Shown: piece by piece, positions 1 to 8,462 of the stretch
How the letters are laid out: every line of letters begins with the position of its first letter
Position numbering within the stretch: the stretch's first letter is position 1
Assembly: GCA_046294815.1 (NCBI GenBank)
Contig: JBKBOJ010000035.1
Coordinates: 1-32,947, forward strand
Length of the DNA: 32,947 nucleotides
Direction of reading: 5' to 3'
From: Pelomonas sp046294815
Lineage (GTDB): Bacteria > Pseudomonadota > Gammaproteobacteria > Burkholderiales > Burkholderiaceae_C
Position numbers and translations under genes: made by a program
Notes under the pieces: generated by a model
The model's input: the letters and a program-made list of their open reading frames with translations, nothing else
What the model was told of the DNA's origin: nothing
Database searches by the model: none

Positions 1-114
1 AACACGACGGTCAAGGGCTTCACGCTCTACGTCGTGGGCGAGGGCATCGAGAAGAAGGTGGACGACTTCGCGGCCGAAGTGGCGGCCCAGGTCGCCGCTG
101 CAAAGGGTCAGTAA
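1..114 (+). CDS. tsf: Elongation factor Ts, C-terminal end (partial)
   Basis: The window opens inside this gene. Only the last 37 codons are present, ending in TAA at 112-114. The visible peptide has the GFTLYVVGEGIEKK pattern and an alanine-rich tail typical of the EF-Ts C-terminus. EF-Ts is the guanine nucleotide exchange factor that recycles EF-Tu during translation. The position just upstream of pyrH and frr matches the widespread rpsB-tsf-pyrH-frr order, which supports the call. A hairpin terminator follows directly, so tsf is probably the end of an rpsB-tsf transcript. The start of the gene lies outside the window. Confidence 0.9.
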   Translation, partial: NTTVKGFTLYVVGEGIEKKVDDFAAEVAAQVAAAKGQ

Positions 115-131
115 AGACTCTCGCAAAACTG

Positions 132-170
132 AAAGGGCGCCCGGAATGTCTCCGAGGCGCCCTTTAAACT
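132..170 (+). terminator. Intrinsic terminator-like hairpin after tsf
   Basis: AAAGGGCGCC (132-141) is perfectly complementary to GGCGCCCTTT (156-165). The stem continues inward as CGGA (142-145) with TCCG (151-154), leaving one bulged A (155) and a five-base loop. The T run is only the three T of the stem, so it may terminate weakly. It separates tsf from the pyrH block. Confidence 0.75.
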
Positions 171-210
171 TGCGGGCCGCCACCAGCCCGCTCCGAACCC
201 CGAGGACAAC

Positions 211-921
211 ATGCCCGCGTACCAGCGCATCCTGCTCAAACTCTCCGGCGAAGCCCTGATGGGCGACGATGCTTACGGCATCAACCGCGCGACCATCGTC
301 CGCATGGTGCAGGAGGTGCGGGAGGTGACGCAGATGGGCGTGGAGGTGGCGGTGGTCATCGGCGGCGGCAACATCTTCCGTGGCGTGGCCGGCGGCTCAG
401 TCGGCATGGACCGCGCAACGGCCGACTACATGGGCATGCTGGCGACCGTCATGAACTCGCTGGCGCTGGCCGATACCATGCGCCAGGAGGGCATGACGGC
501 CCGCGTGATGTCGGCCATCGCCATCGAGCAGGTGGTTGAGCCCTATGTGCGGCCCAAGGCACTGCAGTATCTCGAAGAAGGCAAGGTGGTCGTCTTCGCC
601 GCCGGCACCGGCAACCCCTTCTTCACGACCGACACGGCAGCCGCGCTGCGCGGCGCCGAGATCGGTGCGCAGATTGTGCTGAAGGCCACCAAGGTCGACG
701 GCGTCTACACCGCCGATCCCAAGAGCAATCCCGAGGCCACGCGTTATTCGCGCATCAGCTTCGATGAGGCCATCTCGCGCAACCTGCAGGTCATGGACGG
801 CGCCGCCTTCGCGCTGTGCCGCGACCAGAAGCTGCCGATCAAGGTCTTCAGCATCTTCAAGGCCGGCGCGCTCAAGCGCGTCGTGCAAGGCGAGGACGAA
901 GGCACCCTCGTCCACGTTTGA
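211..921 (+). CDS. pyrH: UMP kinase
   Basis: PyrH phosphorylates UMP to UDP with ATP in pyrimidine nucleotide synthesis and works as a cytoplasmic hexamer. The 236-residue product has the usual family length. It shows the N-terminal KLSGEAL phosphate-binding segment (about residues 10-16), the glycine-rich GGGNIFRG loop (51-58), the MDRATADYMGMLAT segment (66-79) and the TDTAAALRG nucleotide-binding region. The ATG at 211 is preceded by a GAGGA ribosome-binding site. It is the first gene after the tsf terminator and is followed 25 bases later by frr, the standard bacterial arrangement. The start and function are not in real doubt. Confidence 0.97.
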   Translation: MPAYQRILLKLSGEALMGDDAYGINRATIVRMVQEVREVTQMGVEVAVVIGGGNIFRGVAGGSVGMDRATADYMGMLATVMNSLALADTMRQEGMTARVMSAIAIEQVVEPYVRPKALQYLEEGKVVVFAAGTGNPFFTTDTAAALRGAEIGAQIVLKATKVDGVYTADPKSNPEATRYSRISFDEAISRNLQVMDGAAFALCRDQKLPIKVFSIFKAGALKRVVQGEDEGTLVHV

Positions 922-946
922 GTGAACCCACGAGGAACGACAGATC

Positions 947-1507
947 ATGAGCACCGCTGACATCAAGAAGAACGCCGAGGCCAAGATGGCCAAGTCGGTC
1001 GAGGCGCTGAAGAACGAACTGCAAAAGATCCGCACCGGCCGTGCCCACCCCGGCATCCTGGACCAGGTCAGCGTCGAGTACTACGGCTCCATGGTGCCCA
1101 TCAGCCAGGTCGCTAACGTCAGCCTTTTGGACGCGCGCACCATCTCCGTCCAGCCCTGGGAAAAGGGCATGGGTGCCAAGATCGAAAAGGCCATCCGCGA
1201 GAGCGATCTGGGCCTGAACCCCTCGGCCCAGGGCGACCTGATCCGCGTGCCCATGCCGCCGCTGACCGAAGAGCGCCGCAAGGAGCTGACCAAGGTCGTG
1301 CGCAACGTCGGCGAGGACGCCAAGGTGGCGGTCCGCAATCTGCGCCGCGAGGCCAATGAGCAGGCCAAGAAGCTGCTGAAGGACAAGGAGATCGGCGAGG
1401 ACGAGGAGCGTCGCAGCCTGGACGATGTCCAGAAGCTCACCGACCGCGTGATTGCCGAGATCGACAAGATCGTCTCGGCCAAGGAAACCGAGATCCTCGC
1501 GGTTTGA
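947..1507 (+). CDS. frr: Ribosome recycling factor
   Basis: RRF splits post-termination ribosomes together with EF-G. The 186-residue product matches the normal length of about 185. It has the RTGRA motif (29-33), the YYGS...PISQVA segment of the second domain, and a long charged helix with RRKELTK and REANEQAKKL towards the C-terminus. The start ATG at 947 follows a CGAGGAAC ribosome-binding site. The stop codon (1505-1507) overlaps a possible TTG start of uppS, implying translational coupling. Confidence 0.97.
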   Translation: MSTADIKKNAEAKMAKSVEALKNELQKIRTGRAHPGILDQVSVEYYGSMVPISQVANVSLLDARTISVQPWEKGMGAKIEKAIRESDLGLNPSAQGDLIRVPMPPLTEERRKELTKVVRNVGEDAKVAVRNLRREANEQAKKLLKDKEIGEDEERRSLDDVQKLTDRVIAEIDKIVSAKETEILAV

Positions 1508-2244
1508 GCGTGGCCCGCACCATGGCGCAAGACCGCCTCGCGCCGCCGCGCCACGTCGCCATCGTCATGGACGGCAATGGCCGCTGGGCCAAGCGGCGCT
1601 TTTTGCCGCGCTTCTTCGGCCACAAGGCCGGCGTGGACAGCCTGGTCAAGGTCGTCCAGGCCTGCATCGACCGTGACATCGAGCACCTGACCGTCTTCGC
1701 GTTCTCCAGCGAGAACTGGAAGCGCCCCAGCGACGAGGTCTCCGGCCTGATGGGCCTGGTGCTGGCCGCCGTCAGCCGCTATCTGGCCAAGATGGGCGCG
1801 ATGGGCGTGCGCATCCGCATCGTCGGCGACCGCGATACGGTGTCCGACAAGCTGCGCCATGCCTGGCACGAGGCCGAGACCAGCACGGCCCACAACACCA
1901 AGCTGACGCTGAACGTGGCCTTCAACTACGGTGGCCGCTGGGACATCGTGCAGGCCTGTCGCAAGGCCATCGAGGCCGGTGTGCCGGCCGAGCAACTGAC
2001 CGAGGCCAAGCTGTCGGAGTTCATGGCCATGAGCTATGCACCCGACCCCGACCTCTTCATCCGCACCGGCGGCGAAGTGCGCATCAGCAACTTCCTGCTC
2101 TGGCAGGCGGCCTACACCGAGTTCGTGTTCTCGGACTGCCTGTGGCCTGATTTCGGCGAGCGCGAGCTTGATGCGGCCATCGCCGCCTTCCATCAGCGCG
2201 ATCGCCGCTTTGGCGGCGTCAAGGACACGCCCGTCGCCGCCTGA
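1504..2244 (+). CDS. uppS: Isoprenyl transferase (undecaprenyl diphosphate synthase)
   Basis: UppS condenses farnesyl-PP with eight isopentenyl-PP units to make the C55 lipid carrier for peptidoglycan and LPS. The catalytic MDGNGRWAK motif is present (its Asp is residue 23 from the TTG start), as are ENWKRP and the C-terminal RTGGE-RISNFLLWQ...LWPDF block. The start is uncertain: TTG at 1504 overlaps the frr stop, GTG lies at 1510 and ATG at 1522, and none has a clear Shine-Dalgarno sequence. The gene sits between frr and cdsA, as is typical of proteobacteria. Confidence 0.95.
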   Translation: MSVARTMAQDRLAPPRHVAIVMDGNGRWAKRRFLPRFFGHKAGVDSLVKVVQACIDRDIEHLTVFAFSSENWKRPSDEVSGLMGLVLAAVSRYLAKMGAMGVRIRIVGDRDTVSDKLRHAWHEAETSTAHNTKLTLNVAFNYGGRWDIVQACRKAIEAGVPAEQLTEAKLSEFMAMSYAPDPDLFIRTGGEVRISNFLLWQAAYTEFVFSDCLWPDFGERELDAAIAAFHQRDRRFGGVKDTPVAA

Positions 2245-2256
2245 CGGACTCGCCTC

Positions 2257-3093
2257 ATGCTCAAGACCCGCGTCATCACGGCCGTCGTGCTGCTGGCCGT
2301 CCTGCTGCCGGTGCTGTTCCAGGCTTCGCCCTGGCCCTTCGCGTGGGTCACCGTGCTGCTGATGGGTGCGGCCGGCTGGGAGTGGGTGCGGCTCAACGGC
2401 CTGGCGGGCACCGGTGCAGTGGCCGGCGGCGTGGCGCTGGCGCTGGCCTGCGTCTGGACGCTGCTGCTGGGCGCGCTGCATGCGCCGCCGTCGTGGATCT
2501 GGTGGCTGGCCGCGGGCGTCTGGGTGCTGGGTGGCGGCTACGCGCTGCGTGCCGGCCCGACCGGCTGGCCGCAGCTGGCGCGCGGTGGCCGTCTGGCGCT
2601 GGGAGCGCTGCTGCTGTGGGGCGCCTGGCTGGCCATCGTGCAGGCCAAGGTCATCGGCATCAACTTCATCCTGTCCGTCTTCTGCCTGGTCTGGATGGCC
2701 GACATCGCCGCCTACTTCTGCGGCCGCGCCTTCGGCCGCCGCAAGCTTGCACCCGCCATCAGCCCTGGCAAGAGCTGGGAAGGGGTGTGGGGCGGCATGG
2801 CCGGCGTCATCCTGCTGGGCTTCGTGTGGGTGCATGTCATCGACGTGCGGCTCGCCGTGGACTCGCCCAGCCTCTACACGCTGCTGGTGCAGCGCCATGG
2901 CTGGGTGGCGCTGCTGGCCCTGGTCTTCCTCGGTGCGATGAGTGTCGTGGGGGACCTGTTCGAATCCCTGGTCAAGCGGGCCGCGGGCGCCAAGGACAGC
3001 AGCCAGCTGCTGCCCGGCCACGGCGGCGTGCTGGACCGCATCGACGCGCTGCTGCCGGTGTTTCCGCTGGCCCTTGCCCTCATCAGCCTATGA
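2257..3093 (+). CDS. cdsA: Phosphatidate cytidylyltransferase (CDP-diglyceride synthase)
   Basis: CdsA is an inner-membrane enzyme that makes CDP-diacylglycerol from phosphatidate and CTP, the branch point for phospholipids. The 278-residue product has an N-terminal run of several hydrophobic segments. It also has the SPGKSWEGVWGG motif and the C-terminal signature GDLFESLVKR...KDSSQLLPGHGG(V)LDRID, which carries the metal and substrate-binding acids. The stop (3091-3093) overlaps the dxr start in an ATGA arrangement. The gene lies 12 bases after uppS. Confidence 0.96.
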   Translation: MLKTRVITAVVLLAVLLPVLFQASPWPFAWVTVLLMGAAGWEWVRLNGLAGTGAVAGGVALALACVWTLLLGALHAPPSWIWWLAAGVWVLGGGYALRAGPTGWPQLARGGRLALGALLLWGAWLAIVQAKVIGINFILSVFCLVWMADIAAYFCGRAFGRRKLAPAISPGKSWEGVWGGMAGVILLGFVWVHVIDVRLAVDSPSLYTLLVQRHGWVALLALVFLGAMSVVGDLFESLVKRAAGAKDSSQLLPGHGGVLDRIDALLPVFPLALALISL

Positions 3094-4256
3094 ACCGTCA
3101 ACGCGTCTGCGTGCTCGGCTCGACCGGGTCCATCGGCGTCAACACGCTGGACGTGCTGTCGCGCCATCCCGAGCGATACGAGGTCGTCGCGCTCAGCGCG
3201 ATGAGCCGCGTCGACGAACTGCTGGCCCAGTGCCTGACCTGGCAGCCGCGCTTTGCCGTGATGCCCGAGCCAGGGGCGGCATCCCGGCTGCGTGAGCGCT
3301 TGCGCGAGGCTGGCAGTCGTACCGAGGTGCTGGACGGCGCGGACAAGCTGGCCGAGATCGCCGCCCACCCCGACGTCGACACGGTCATGGCGGCCATTGT
3401 CGGCGCCGCCGGTCTGGCACCTGCCATGGCTGCGGCGCGCGCCGGCAAGCGGCTGCTGCTGGCCAACAAGGAGGCCATCGTCGTTGGCGGTGCCCTGTTC
3501 ATGCAGGCGGTGGAGCAGGGCGGCGCGACGCTGCTGCCCATCGACAGCGAGCACTCGGCCATCTTTCAGTGCCTGCCCGAAGACCGCACGACTTGGGCGC
3601 GGCGCATAGACCACATCGTGCTGACCGCCTCCGGCGGCCCCTTCCGTAGCCGCGACCCCAAGACGCTGGCCGACGTGACGCCCGAGCAGGCCTGCGCCCA
3701 TCCCAACTGGGTCATGGGTCGCAAGATCTCGGTCGACTCCGCGACCATGATGAACAAGGCGCTGGAGGTCATCGAGGCGCGCTGGCTATTCGGCTTGGCG
3801 CCCGAGCAGATCAGGGTGTTGATCCACCCGCAGAGCATCATTCACTCCATGGTGGTGTGCCGCGATCAGTCCGTGCTGGCCCAGTTGGGCACGCCCGACA
3901 TGCGCGTGCCCATCGCCTACGGCCTGGCCTTCCCCGAGCGCATCACGTCGGGTGCGAGCCGGCTGGACCTGCTGAGCACGCCCGGCCTCAGCTTTGAGGA
4001 GGCCGATGCCGTGCGCTTCCCGGGGCTGCACCTGTCCTGGCAGGCGCTCAAGGGCCCCGAGGGCAGCACCACGGTGCTGAATGCGGCCAACGAAGTCGCC
4101 GTGGATGCCTTCCTGAGCGGCCGCCTGCGCTTCGATCGCATCTACGCGATCAATGCGCAATGTCTGGCCGACGTCCAACCCGGTGACTGCGGCAGCATCG
4201 AGGCCTTGTTGGCGCTGGATGCCCGCACCCGGGCGCATGCGCGCGCACTGCTGTGA
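3090..4256 (+). CDS. dxr: 1-deoxy-D-xylulose 5-phosphate reductoisomerase
   Basis: Dxr performs the first committed step of the MEP isoprenoid pathway, converting DXP to MEP with NADPH. The 388-residue product shows the NADPH loop GSTGSIG (residues 10-16), ANKEAIV, the DSEHSAIFQCL metal/substrate segment, TASGGPFR, and VDSATMMNKALEVIEA. The same frame is open further upstream, but the true start is the ATG at 3090, which overlaps the cdsA stop and gives the usual N-terminus. The end overlaps the rseP GTG start. Having uppS and dxr together supplies precursor and product of the same lipid carrier route. Confidence 0.97.
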   Translation: MNRQRVCVLGSTGSIGVNTLDVLSRHPERYEVVALSAMSRVDELLAQCLTWQPRFAVMPEPGAASRLRERLREAGSRTEVLDGADKLAEIAAHPDVDTVMAAIVGAAGLAPAMAAARAGKRLLLANKEAIVVGGALFMQAVEQGGATLLPIDSEHSAIFQCLPEDRTTWARRIDHIVLTASGGPFRSRDPKTLADVTPEQACAHPNWVMGRKISVDSATMMNKALEVIEARWLFGLAPEQIRVLIHPQSIIHSMVVCRDQSVLAQLGTPDMRVPIAYGLAFPERITSGASRLDLLSTPGLSFEEADAVRFPGLHLSWQALKGPEGSTTVLNAANEVAVDAFLSGRLRFDRIYAINAQCLADVQPGDCGSIEALLALDARTRAHARALL

Positions 4257-5614
4257 CCACGCTGCTCGCCTTTCTGGTCGCGCTGGCGCTGCTGATCGCG
4301 GTGCACGAATGGGGCCACTACCGCGTCGCCCGTGCCTGCGGCGTCAAGGTGCTGCGCTTCTCCATCGGCTTCGGCCCGGTGCTGTGGCGCCGCGTGGGCC
4401 GCGACGGCACCGAATTCACGCTCAGCGCGCTGCCGCTGGGTGGCTATGTGCGCATGCTGGATGAGCGCGATGGGCCGGTGGTGCCGCACGAGCGCGAACA
4501 GGCGTTCAACCAACGCCCGCTGCGTCAGCGTGCGGCCATCGTTGCCGCAGGCCCAGCGGCCAACTGGGGTCTGGCCGTGCTGCTGCTGGCGGCCGCCGCC
4601 TGGCTGGGCAGCGAGCTGCCCAGGGCGGTGCTGGGCACGCCGCCGGCCGGCTCGCTGGCCGAGCGGGCGGGGCTGCGTGCAGGCGACTGGGTGCAGGCGA
4701 CCTCGCCGGATGGCCAGGCCTGGGTCGATGTGCAGGCCTTGCCCGACCTGATGTCGGCCGTCGCACGGGCGCAGGCGCTGGGCGAGCCGCTGTATCTGTC
4801 CGTCAGCGATGCGCGCGGCCACGGCTCGCGCAGCCTGAAGCTGGATACCGACCGCTTGGCTGGCCGCGCGCCCGACGCGCAGCTGTTCACTGACATCGGC
4901 CTGGCGCCGCTGGCCGAGCCGCTGATCCAGCGGGTGGCACCAGGCGGCGCGGGCGACCGCGCCGGCCTGCAGGCCGGCGACCGCGTGCTGACCATCGACG
5001 GCCAGCAGGTGCCCGACGCCGCCTTCCTGCGCGACGCCATTCGCCGTGCCCATGACGGCGACCGGCCGCGCACGATGAGCTGGCGGGTCGAGCGTGGCGG
5101 CCGCATCGTGGAGCTGGAGGTCACGCCCCGCCTGCTGGAGGAGGGCGGGCGGCGCGTTGCGCGGTTGGAGATCGGCGTCGGCGCGCCGCCAGAGCGGGTG
5201 TTTGTCAGCCGCGGCTTCATCGACGGCCTGTGGGGGGGGATCCAGCAGAGCTGGGACATGGCAGCCACCACGCTCAAGCTGCTGGGGCGCATGCTGGTGG
5301 GCGAGGCCTCGGTGAAGAACCTCAGCGGCCCGCTGGCCATCGCCGACTATGCGGGCCAGTCGGCCCAGGCGGGGCTGTCGTCCTACCTCGATTTCCTCGC
5401 CAAGATATCGCTCAGCCTGGCGGTGTTGAACCTGCTGCCGCTGCCCATGCTGGATGGCGGACACCTCATGTATCATCTTTTCGAGGGTCTGAGCGGCCGC
5501 CCCGTATCTGCATGGTGGCAGCGGCAACTGCAGCGCGCAGGCGCGCTGATCCTGATGCTGATGATGGCCTTGGCCCTTTCCAACGACGTCGCCCGCCTCG
5601 CGGGTTGGCACTGA
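4253..5614 (+). CDS. rseP: RIP metalloprotease RseP (site-2 protease)
   Basis: RseP cleaves anti-sigma factor RseA within the membrane in the envelope stress response and also removes signal-peptide remnants. The zinc site HEWGH lies at residues 18-22 in the first transmembrane helix. Two PDZ-like regions occupy the middle (for example AGLQAGDRVLTIDG). The LDGG motif, supplying the third zinc ligand, lies near residue 400 within LLPLPMLDGGHL. The length of 453 residues matches E. coli (450). Translation starts at GTG 4253, overlapping the dxr stop. It lies next to bamA, whose unfolded clients trigger this protease pathway. Confidence 0.97.
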   Translation: MTTLLAFLVALALLIAVHEWGHYRVARACGVKVLRFSIGFGPVLWRRVGRDGTEFTLSALPLGGYVRMLDERDGPVVPHEREQAFNQRPLRQRAAIVAAGPAANWGLAVLLLAAAAWLGSELPRAVLGTPPAGSLAERAGLRAGDWVQATSPDGQAWVDVQALPDLMSAVARAQALGEPLYLSVSDARGHGSRSLKLDTDRLAGRAPDAQLFTDIGLAPLAEPLIQRVAPGGAGDRAGLQAGDRVLTIDGQQVPDAAFLRDAIRRAHDGDRPRTMSWRVERGGRIVELEVTPRLLEEGGRRVARLEIGVGAPPERVFVSRGFIDGLWGGIQQSWDMAATTLKLLGRMLVGEASVKNLSGPLAIADYAGQSAQAGLSSYLDFLAKISLSLAVLNLLPLPMLDGGHLMYHLFEGLSGRPVSAWWQRQLQRAGALILMLMMALALSNDVARLAGWH

Positions 5615-5629
5615 AACTCCCCGGTTCCC

Positions 5630-7942
5630 ATGTCCTTTTCATTCAGTTCGGGAGCATCGCTGCGCCCCTCGCACCTGGCTTTGGCTCTGTTGGGGATGCT
5701 CCAGTCGGGGCTGGCCTGGGCGGTCGAGCCCTTTGTGTTGAAGGACATCCGCGTCGAGGGCCTGCAGCGCACCGATCCCGGCACGGTGTTTGCGTCGCTG
5801 CCCTTTCGCATTGGCGACACCTACAACGACGAGAAGGGGGCGGCCGCGCTGCGCGCGCTGTTCGCCACCGGCCTGTTCAAGGACGTGCGCATCAGCATAG
5901 AGGGCGATGCGGTGGTGGTCATCATCGATGAGCGGCCCATCATCGCCAACGTGAACTTCGTGGGTCTGAAGGAATTTGACACCGAAGCGCTGACCAAGTC
6001 CCTGAAGGACGTGGGCATCGGCGAGGGCAAGCCCTTCGACAAGGCGCTGGCTGATCGCGCCGAGCAGGAGCTCAAGCGTCAGTACCTGACCCGCAGCCTC
6101 TACGGCGCTGAGGTCACGACCACGATCACGCCCATCGAGCGCAACCGTGTCAACGTCAGCTTCAACGTGACCGAGGGCGAGCTGGCCAAGATCGCCGAGA
6201 TCCGCATCCTGGGCACCAAGGTGTTTTCCGAGAGCACGCTGCTGGGCCTGCTGGAACAGACCACCAGCGGCTGGCTGACTTGGTACACCAAGACCGACCG
6301 TTACTCGCGCGCCAAGCTCAATGCGGACCTGGAAACCATCCGCAGCTACTACCTGAACCGCGGCTATCTGGAAGTGGCCATCACCTCCACCCAGGTGACC
6401 ATATCGCCGGACAAGCAAAGCATCAGCATCGCCATCACGATCAGCGAGGGTCAGCCCTACACGGTGACCGGCGTGAAGCTCGAGGGTGACTACCTAGGCC
6501 GTGAGGAAGACTTCAAGCACCTGGTCATGCTCAAGCCCGGCCAGCCCTATCAGGGCGAGGCCGTCGCGGCCACGACGCGCGCCTTCAGCGACCTATTCGG
6601 CTCCTACGGCTATGCCTTCGCCCGCGTCGACAGCCGCCCCGAAATCGACCGCGCCACCGGCCAGGTCGTCGTCACCTTCATCGCCGAGCCACAGCGCCGT
6701 GTGTACGTGCGCCGGGTCATCATCTCCGGCAACTCGCGCACACGCGACGAAGTCATCCGCCGCGAGTTCCGCCAGTTCGAGTCTGCCTGGTACGACGGTC
6801 AGAAGATCAAGGCCTCGCGCGACCGCGTCGAGCGTCTGGGCTACTTCAAGGACAAGGAAGTCTCCATTGACACCCAGGAGGTGCCGGGCGCGCAGGACCA
6901 GGTCGACGTCATCCTGACCGTCGTCGAGCGCCCGACCGGCGCCATCACCGTCGGTGCCGGCTATTCCAGCCAGACCAAGCTGTCGTTCTCCGGCTCCATC
7001 CGCCAGGACAACGTGTTCGGCTCGGGCAACTACCTGGGCATCGACGTGGCCACCGCGCGCACCGGCCGGCAGTTCCAGATCAGCACCGTCGACCCCTATT
7101 TCACGGTGGACGGCGTGTCGCGTGCGCTGGACCTGTTCTACCGCACGACGCGCCCGATCAACACGCTGGGCGAGGAGTACCAGTACGTCACCAAGGGCGG
7201 CGCGATCCGTTTCGGCGTGCCGTTCTCGGAGCTGGACACGGTGTTCTTCGGCGTGGGCTATGAGCAGACCGACCTGACGACCTCACGCGGCCTGCCCAAT
7301 AGCTACTTCCTGTTCCGCAACCAGTTCGGCGAGCGCAGCAACTCCGTGCCGCTGACCATCGGCTGGCAGCGCGACAGCCGCGACAGCGTCATCACGCCGA
7401 TGAAGGGCATCTACCAGCGTGTGAACTTCGAGATCAGCCCGCTGGGTGACGCACAGTTCGCACGCCTGAACCTGCAGTACCAGCGCTACTTCGAGATCAC
7501 CAACAAGATCACGCTGGGCCTGAACAGCGAACTCGGCTGGGGCGAGGGCATAGGCGGCAAGCCCTATCCCATCTTCAAGAACTTCTATGGCGGTGGTCTG
7601 GGCTCGGTGCGTGTCTTCGAGGCCGGCTCGCTGGGGCCGGTGGACGTCACCGGTTCGTACAGCGGCGGTAACCGGCGCCTGAATGTGAACGCCGAGCTCT
7701 ACCTGCCGGTGCCCGGCAGCGGCAACGACAAGAGCTTCCGGATCTTCCTGTTTGGCGATGCCGGCAACGTGTGGGGCTCGCAAGAGAAGCTCAAGTTCGA
7801 CAGCATCCGCGCTTCGGTCGGTATCGGCCTGTCGTGGATCTCGCCCATGGGTCCACTGCGCCTGAGCTATGGCAAGCCTATCCGCAAGGAACGCACGGAT
7901 AGAATCGAGAAATTCCAATTCCAGATCGGGACTGCATTCTGA
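5630..7942 (+). CDS. bamA: Outer membrane protein assembly factor BamA
   Basis: BamA is the Omp85-family core of the BAM complex, which folds and inserts beta-barrel proteins. The 770-residue product has an N-terminal signal peptide ending near LAWA-VEP. Five POTRA domains follow (the first begins FVLKDIRVEGLQR), then a C-terminal 16-strand barrel with aromatic-rich strands. The last residue is phenylalanine (FQIGTAF), the classic beta-signal end. Length is close to the usual 760-810. No strong ribosome-binding site is seen before the ATG, so translation may be coupled to rseP 15 bases upstream. skp begins one base after its stop. Confidence 0.97.
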   Translation: MSFSFSSGASLRPSHLALALLGMLQSGLAWAVEPFVLKDIRVEGLQRTDPGTVFASLPFRIGDTYNDEKGAAALRALFATGLFKDVRISIEGDAVVVIIDERPIIANVNFVGLKEFDTEALTKSLKDVGIGEGKPFDKALADRAEQELKRQYLTRSLYGAEVTTTITPIERNRVNVSFNVTEGELAKIAEIRILGTKVFSESTLLGLLEQTTSGWLTWYTKTDRYSRAKLNADLETIRSYYLNRGYLEVAITSTQVTISPDKQSISIAITISEGQPYTVTGVKLEGDYLGREEDFKHLVMLKPGQPYQGEAVAATTRAFSDLFGSYGYAFARVDSRPEIDRATGQVVVTFIAEPQRRVYVRRVIISGNSRTRDEVIRREFRQFESAWYDGQKIKASRDRVERLGYFKDKEVSIDTQEVPGAQDQVDVILTVVERPTGAITVGAGYSSQTKLSFSGSIRQDNVFGSGNYLGIDVATARTGRQFQISTVDPYFTVDGVSRALDLFYRTTRPINTLGEEYQYVTKGGAIRFGVPFSELDTVFFGVGYEQTDLTTSRGLPNSYFLFRNQFGERSNSVPLTIGWQRDSRDSVITPMKGIYQRVNFEISPLGDAQFARLNLQYQRYFEITNKITLGLNSELGWGEGIGGKPYPIFKNFYGGGLGSVRVFEAGSLGPVDVTGSYSGGNRRLNVNAELYLPVPGSGNDKSFRIFLFGDAGNVWGSQEKLKFDSIRASVGIGLSWISPMGPLRLSYGKPIRKERTDRIEKFQFQIGTAF

Positions 7943-7943
7943 T

Positions 7944-8450
7944 ATGAGCAAGCTTTTGCAATCGGTGGCTCTGGCTGCTTCGATGGTGGTGGCCACGTCG
8001 GCCGTGCAGGCCCAGGAGCTGAAGATCGGCTTCGTCAACAGCGAGCGCGTGCTGCGCGAGGCCAACCTGGCCAAGGCTGCCCAGATCAAGCTGGAAGCAG
8101 AGTTCGGCAAGCGTGAGAAGGATCTGCGTGAGCTGGAAAACAAGCTGCGAAGCGCCGCCGAGAAGCTGGAGAAGGACGCGCCCACGCTGTCCGAGGCCGA
8201 GCGCAACCGCCGTCAGCGCGAGGTGCTGGAGCAGGACCGCGACCTGCAGCGCAAGAAGCGCGAGTGGCAGGAGGATCTGAACCAGCGCAAGAACGAGGAA
8301 CTGTCGGCCGTCGTCGAGCGTGCCAACAAGGTCATCAAGCAGATCTTCGACAACGAGAAGTACGACCTCATCCTGCAGGACGCCATCCACTTCAGTCCGC
8401 GCGTGGACATCACCAAGAAGGTGATCGACACGCTGAACGCGCAGAAGTAA
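7944..8450 (+). CDS. skp: Periplasmic chaperone Skp/OmpH
   Basis: Skp is a trimeric periplasmic chaperone that holds unfolded outer membrane proteins on the way to BAM. From ATG 7944 the product is 168 residues. It has a signal peptide (SVALAASMVVATSAVQA, cleaved before QELKIG) and the family start KIGFVNSERVLRE. A long charged helical-hairpin region, rich in K/E/R, forms the tentacles. The frame is open further upstream into bamA, but only the 7944 start gives a signal peptide. Its place between bamA and lpxD is the standard proteobacterial order. Confidence 0.93.
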   Translation: MSKLLQSVALAASMVVATSAVQAQELKIGFVNSERVLREANLAKAAQIKLEAEFGKREKDLRELENKLRSAAEKLEKDAPTLSEAERNRRQREVLEQDRDLQRKKREWQEDLNQRKNEELSAVVERANKVIKQIFDNEKYDLILQDAIHFSPRVDITKKVIDTLNAQK

Positions 8451-8462
8451 GCGCCGCCCGCG

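Noticed and set aside
1081..3021. Long minus-strand open frame opposite frr, uppS and cdsA
   Set aside because: It is a shadow of three clear genes, and its low-complexity composition lacks motifs or a ribosome-binding site.
2343..3089. Upstream extension of the dxr frame through cdsA
   Set aside because: The part before 3090 overlaps cdsA and is low-complexity Ala/Arg/Gly; the Dxr family N-terminus starts at 3090.
4142..5611. Minus-strand open frame opposite rseP
   Set aside because: Antisense to a gene with an intact zinc-protease motif; the peptide is Gln/His/Arg-rich and unlike any protein family.
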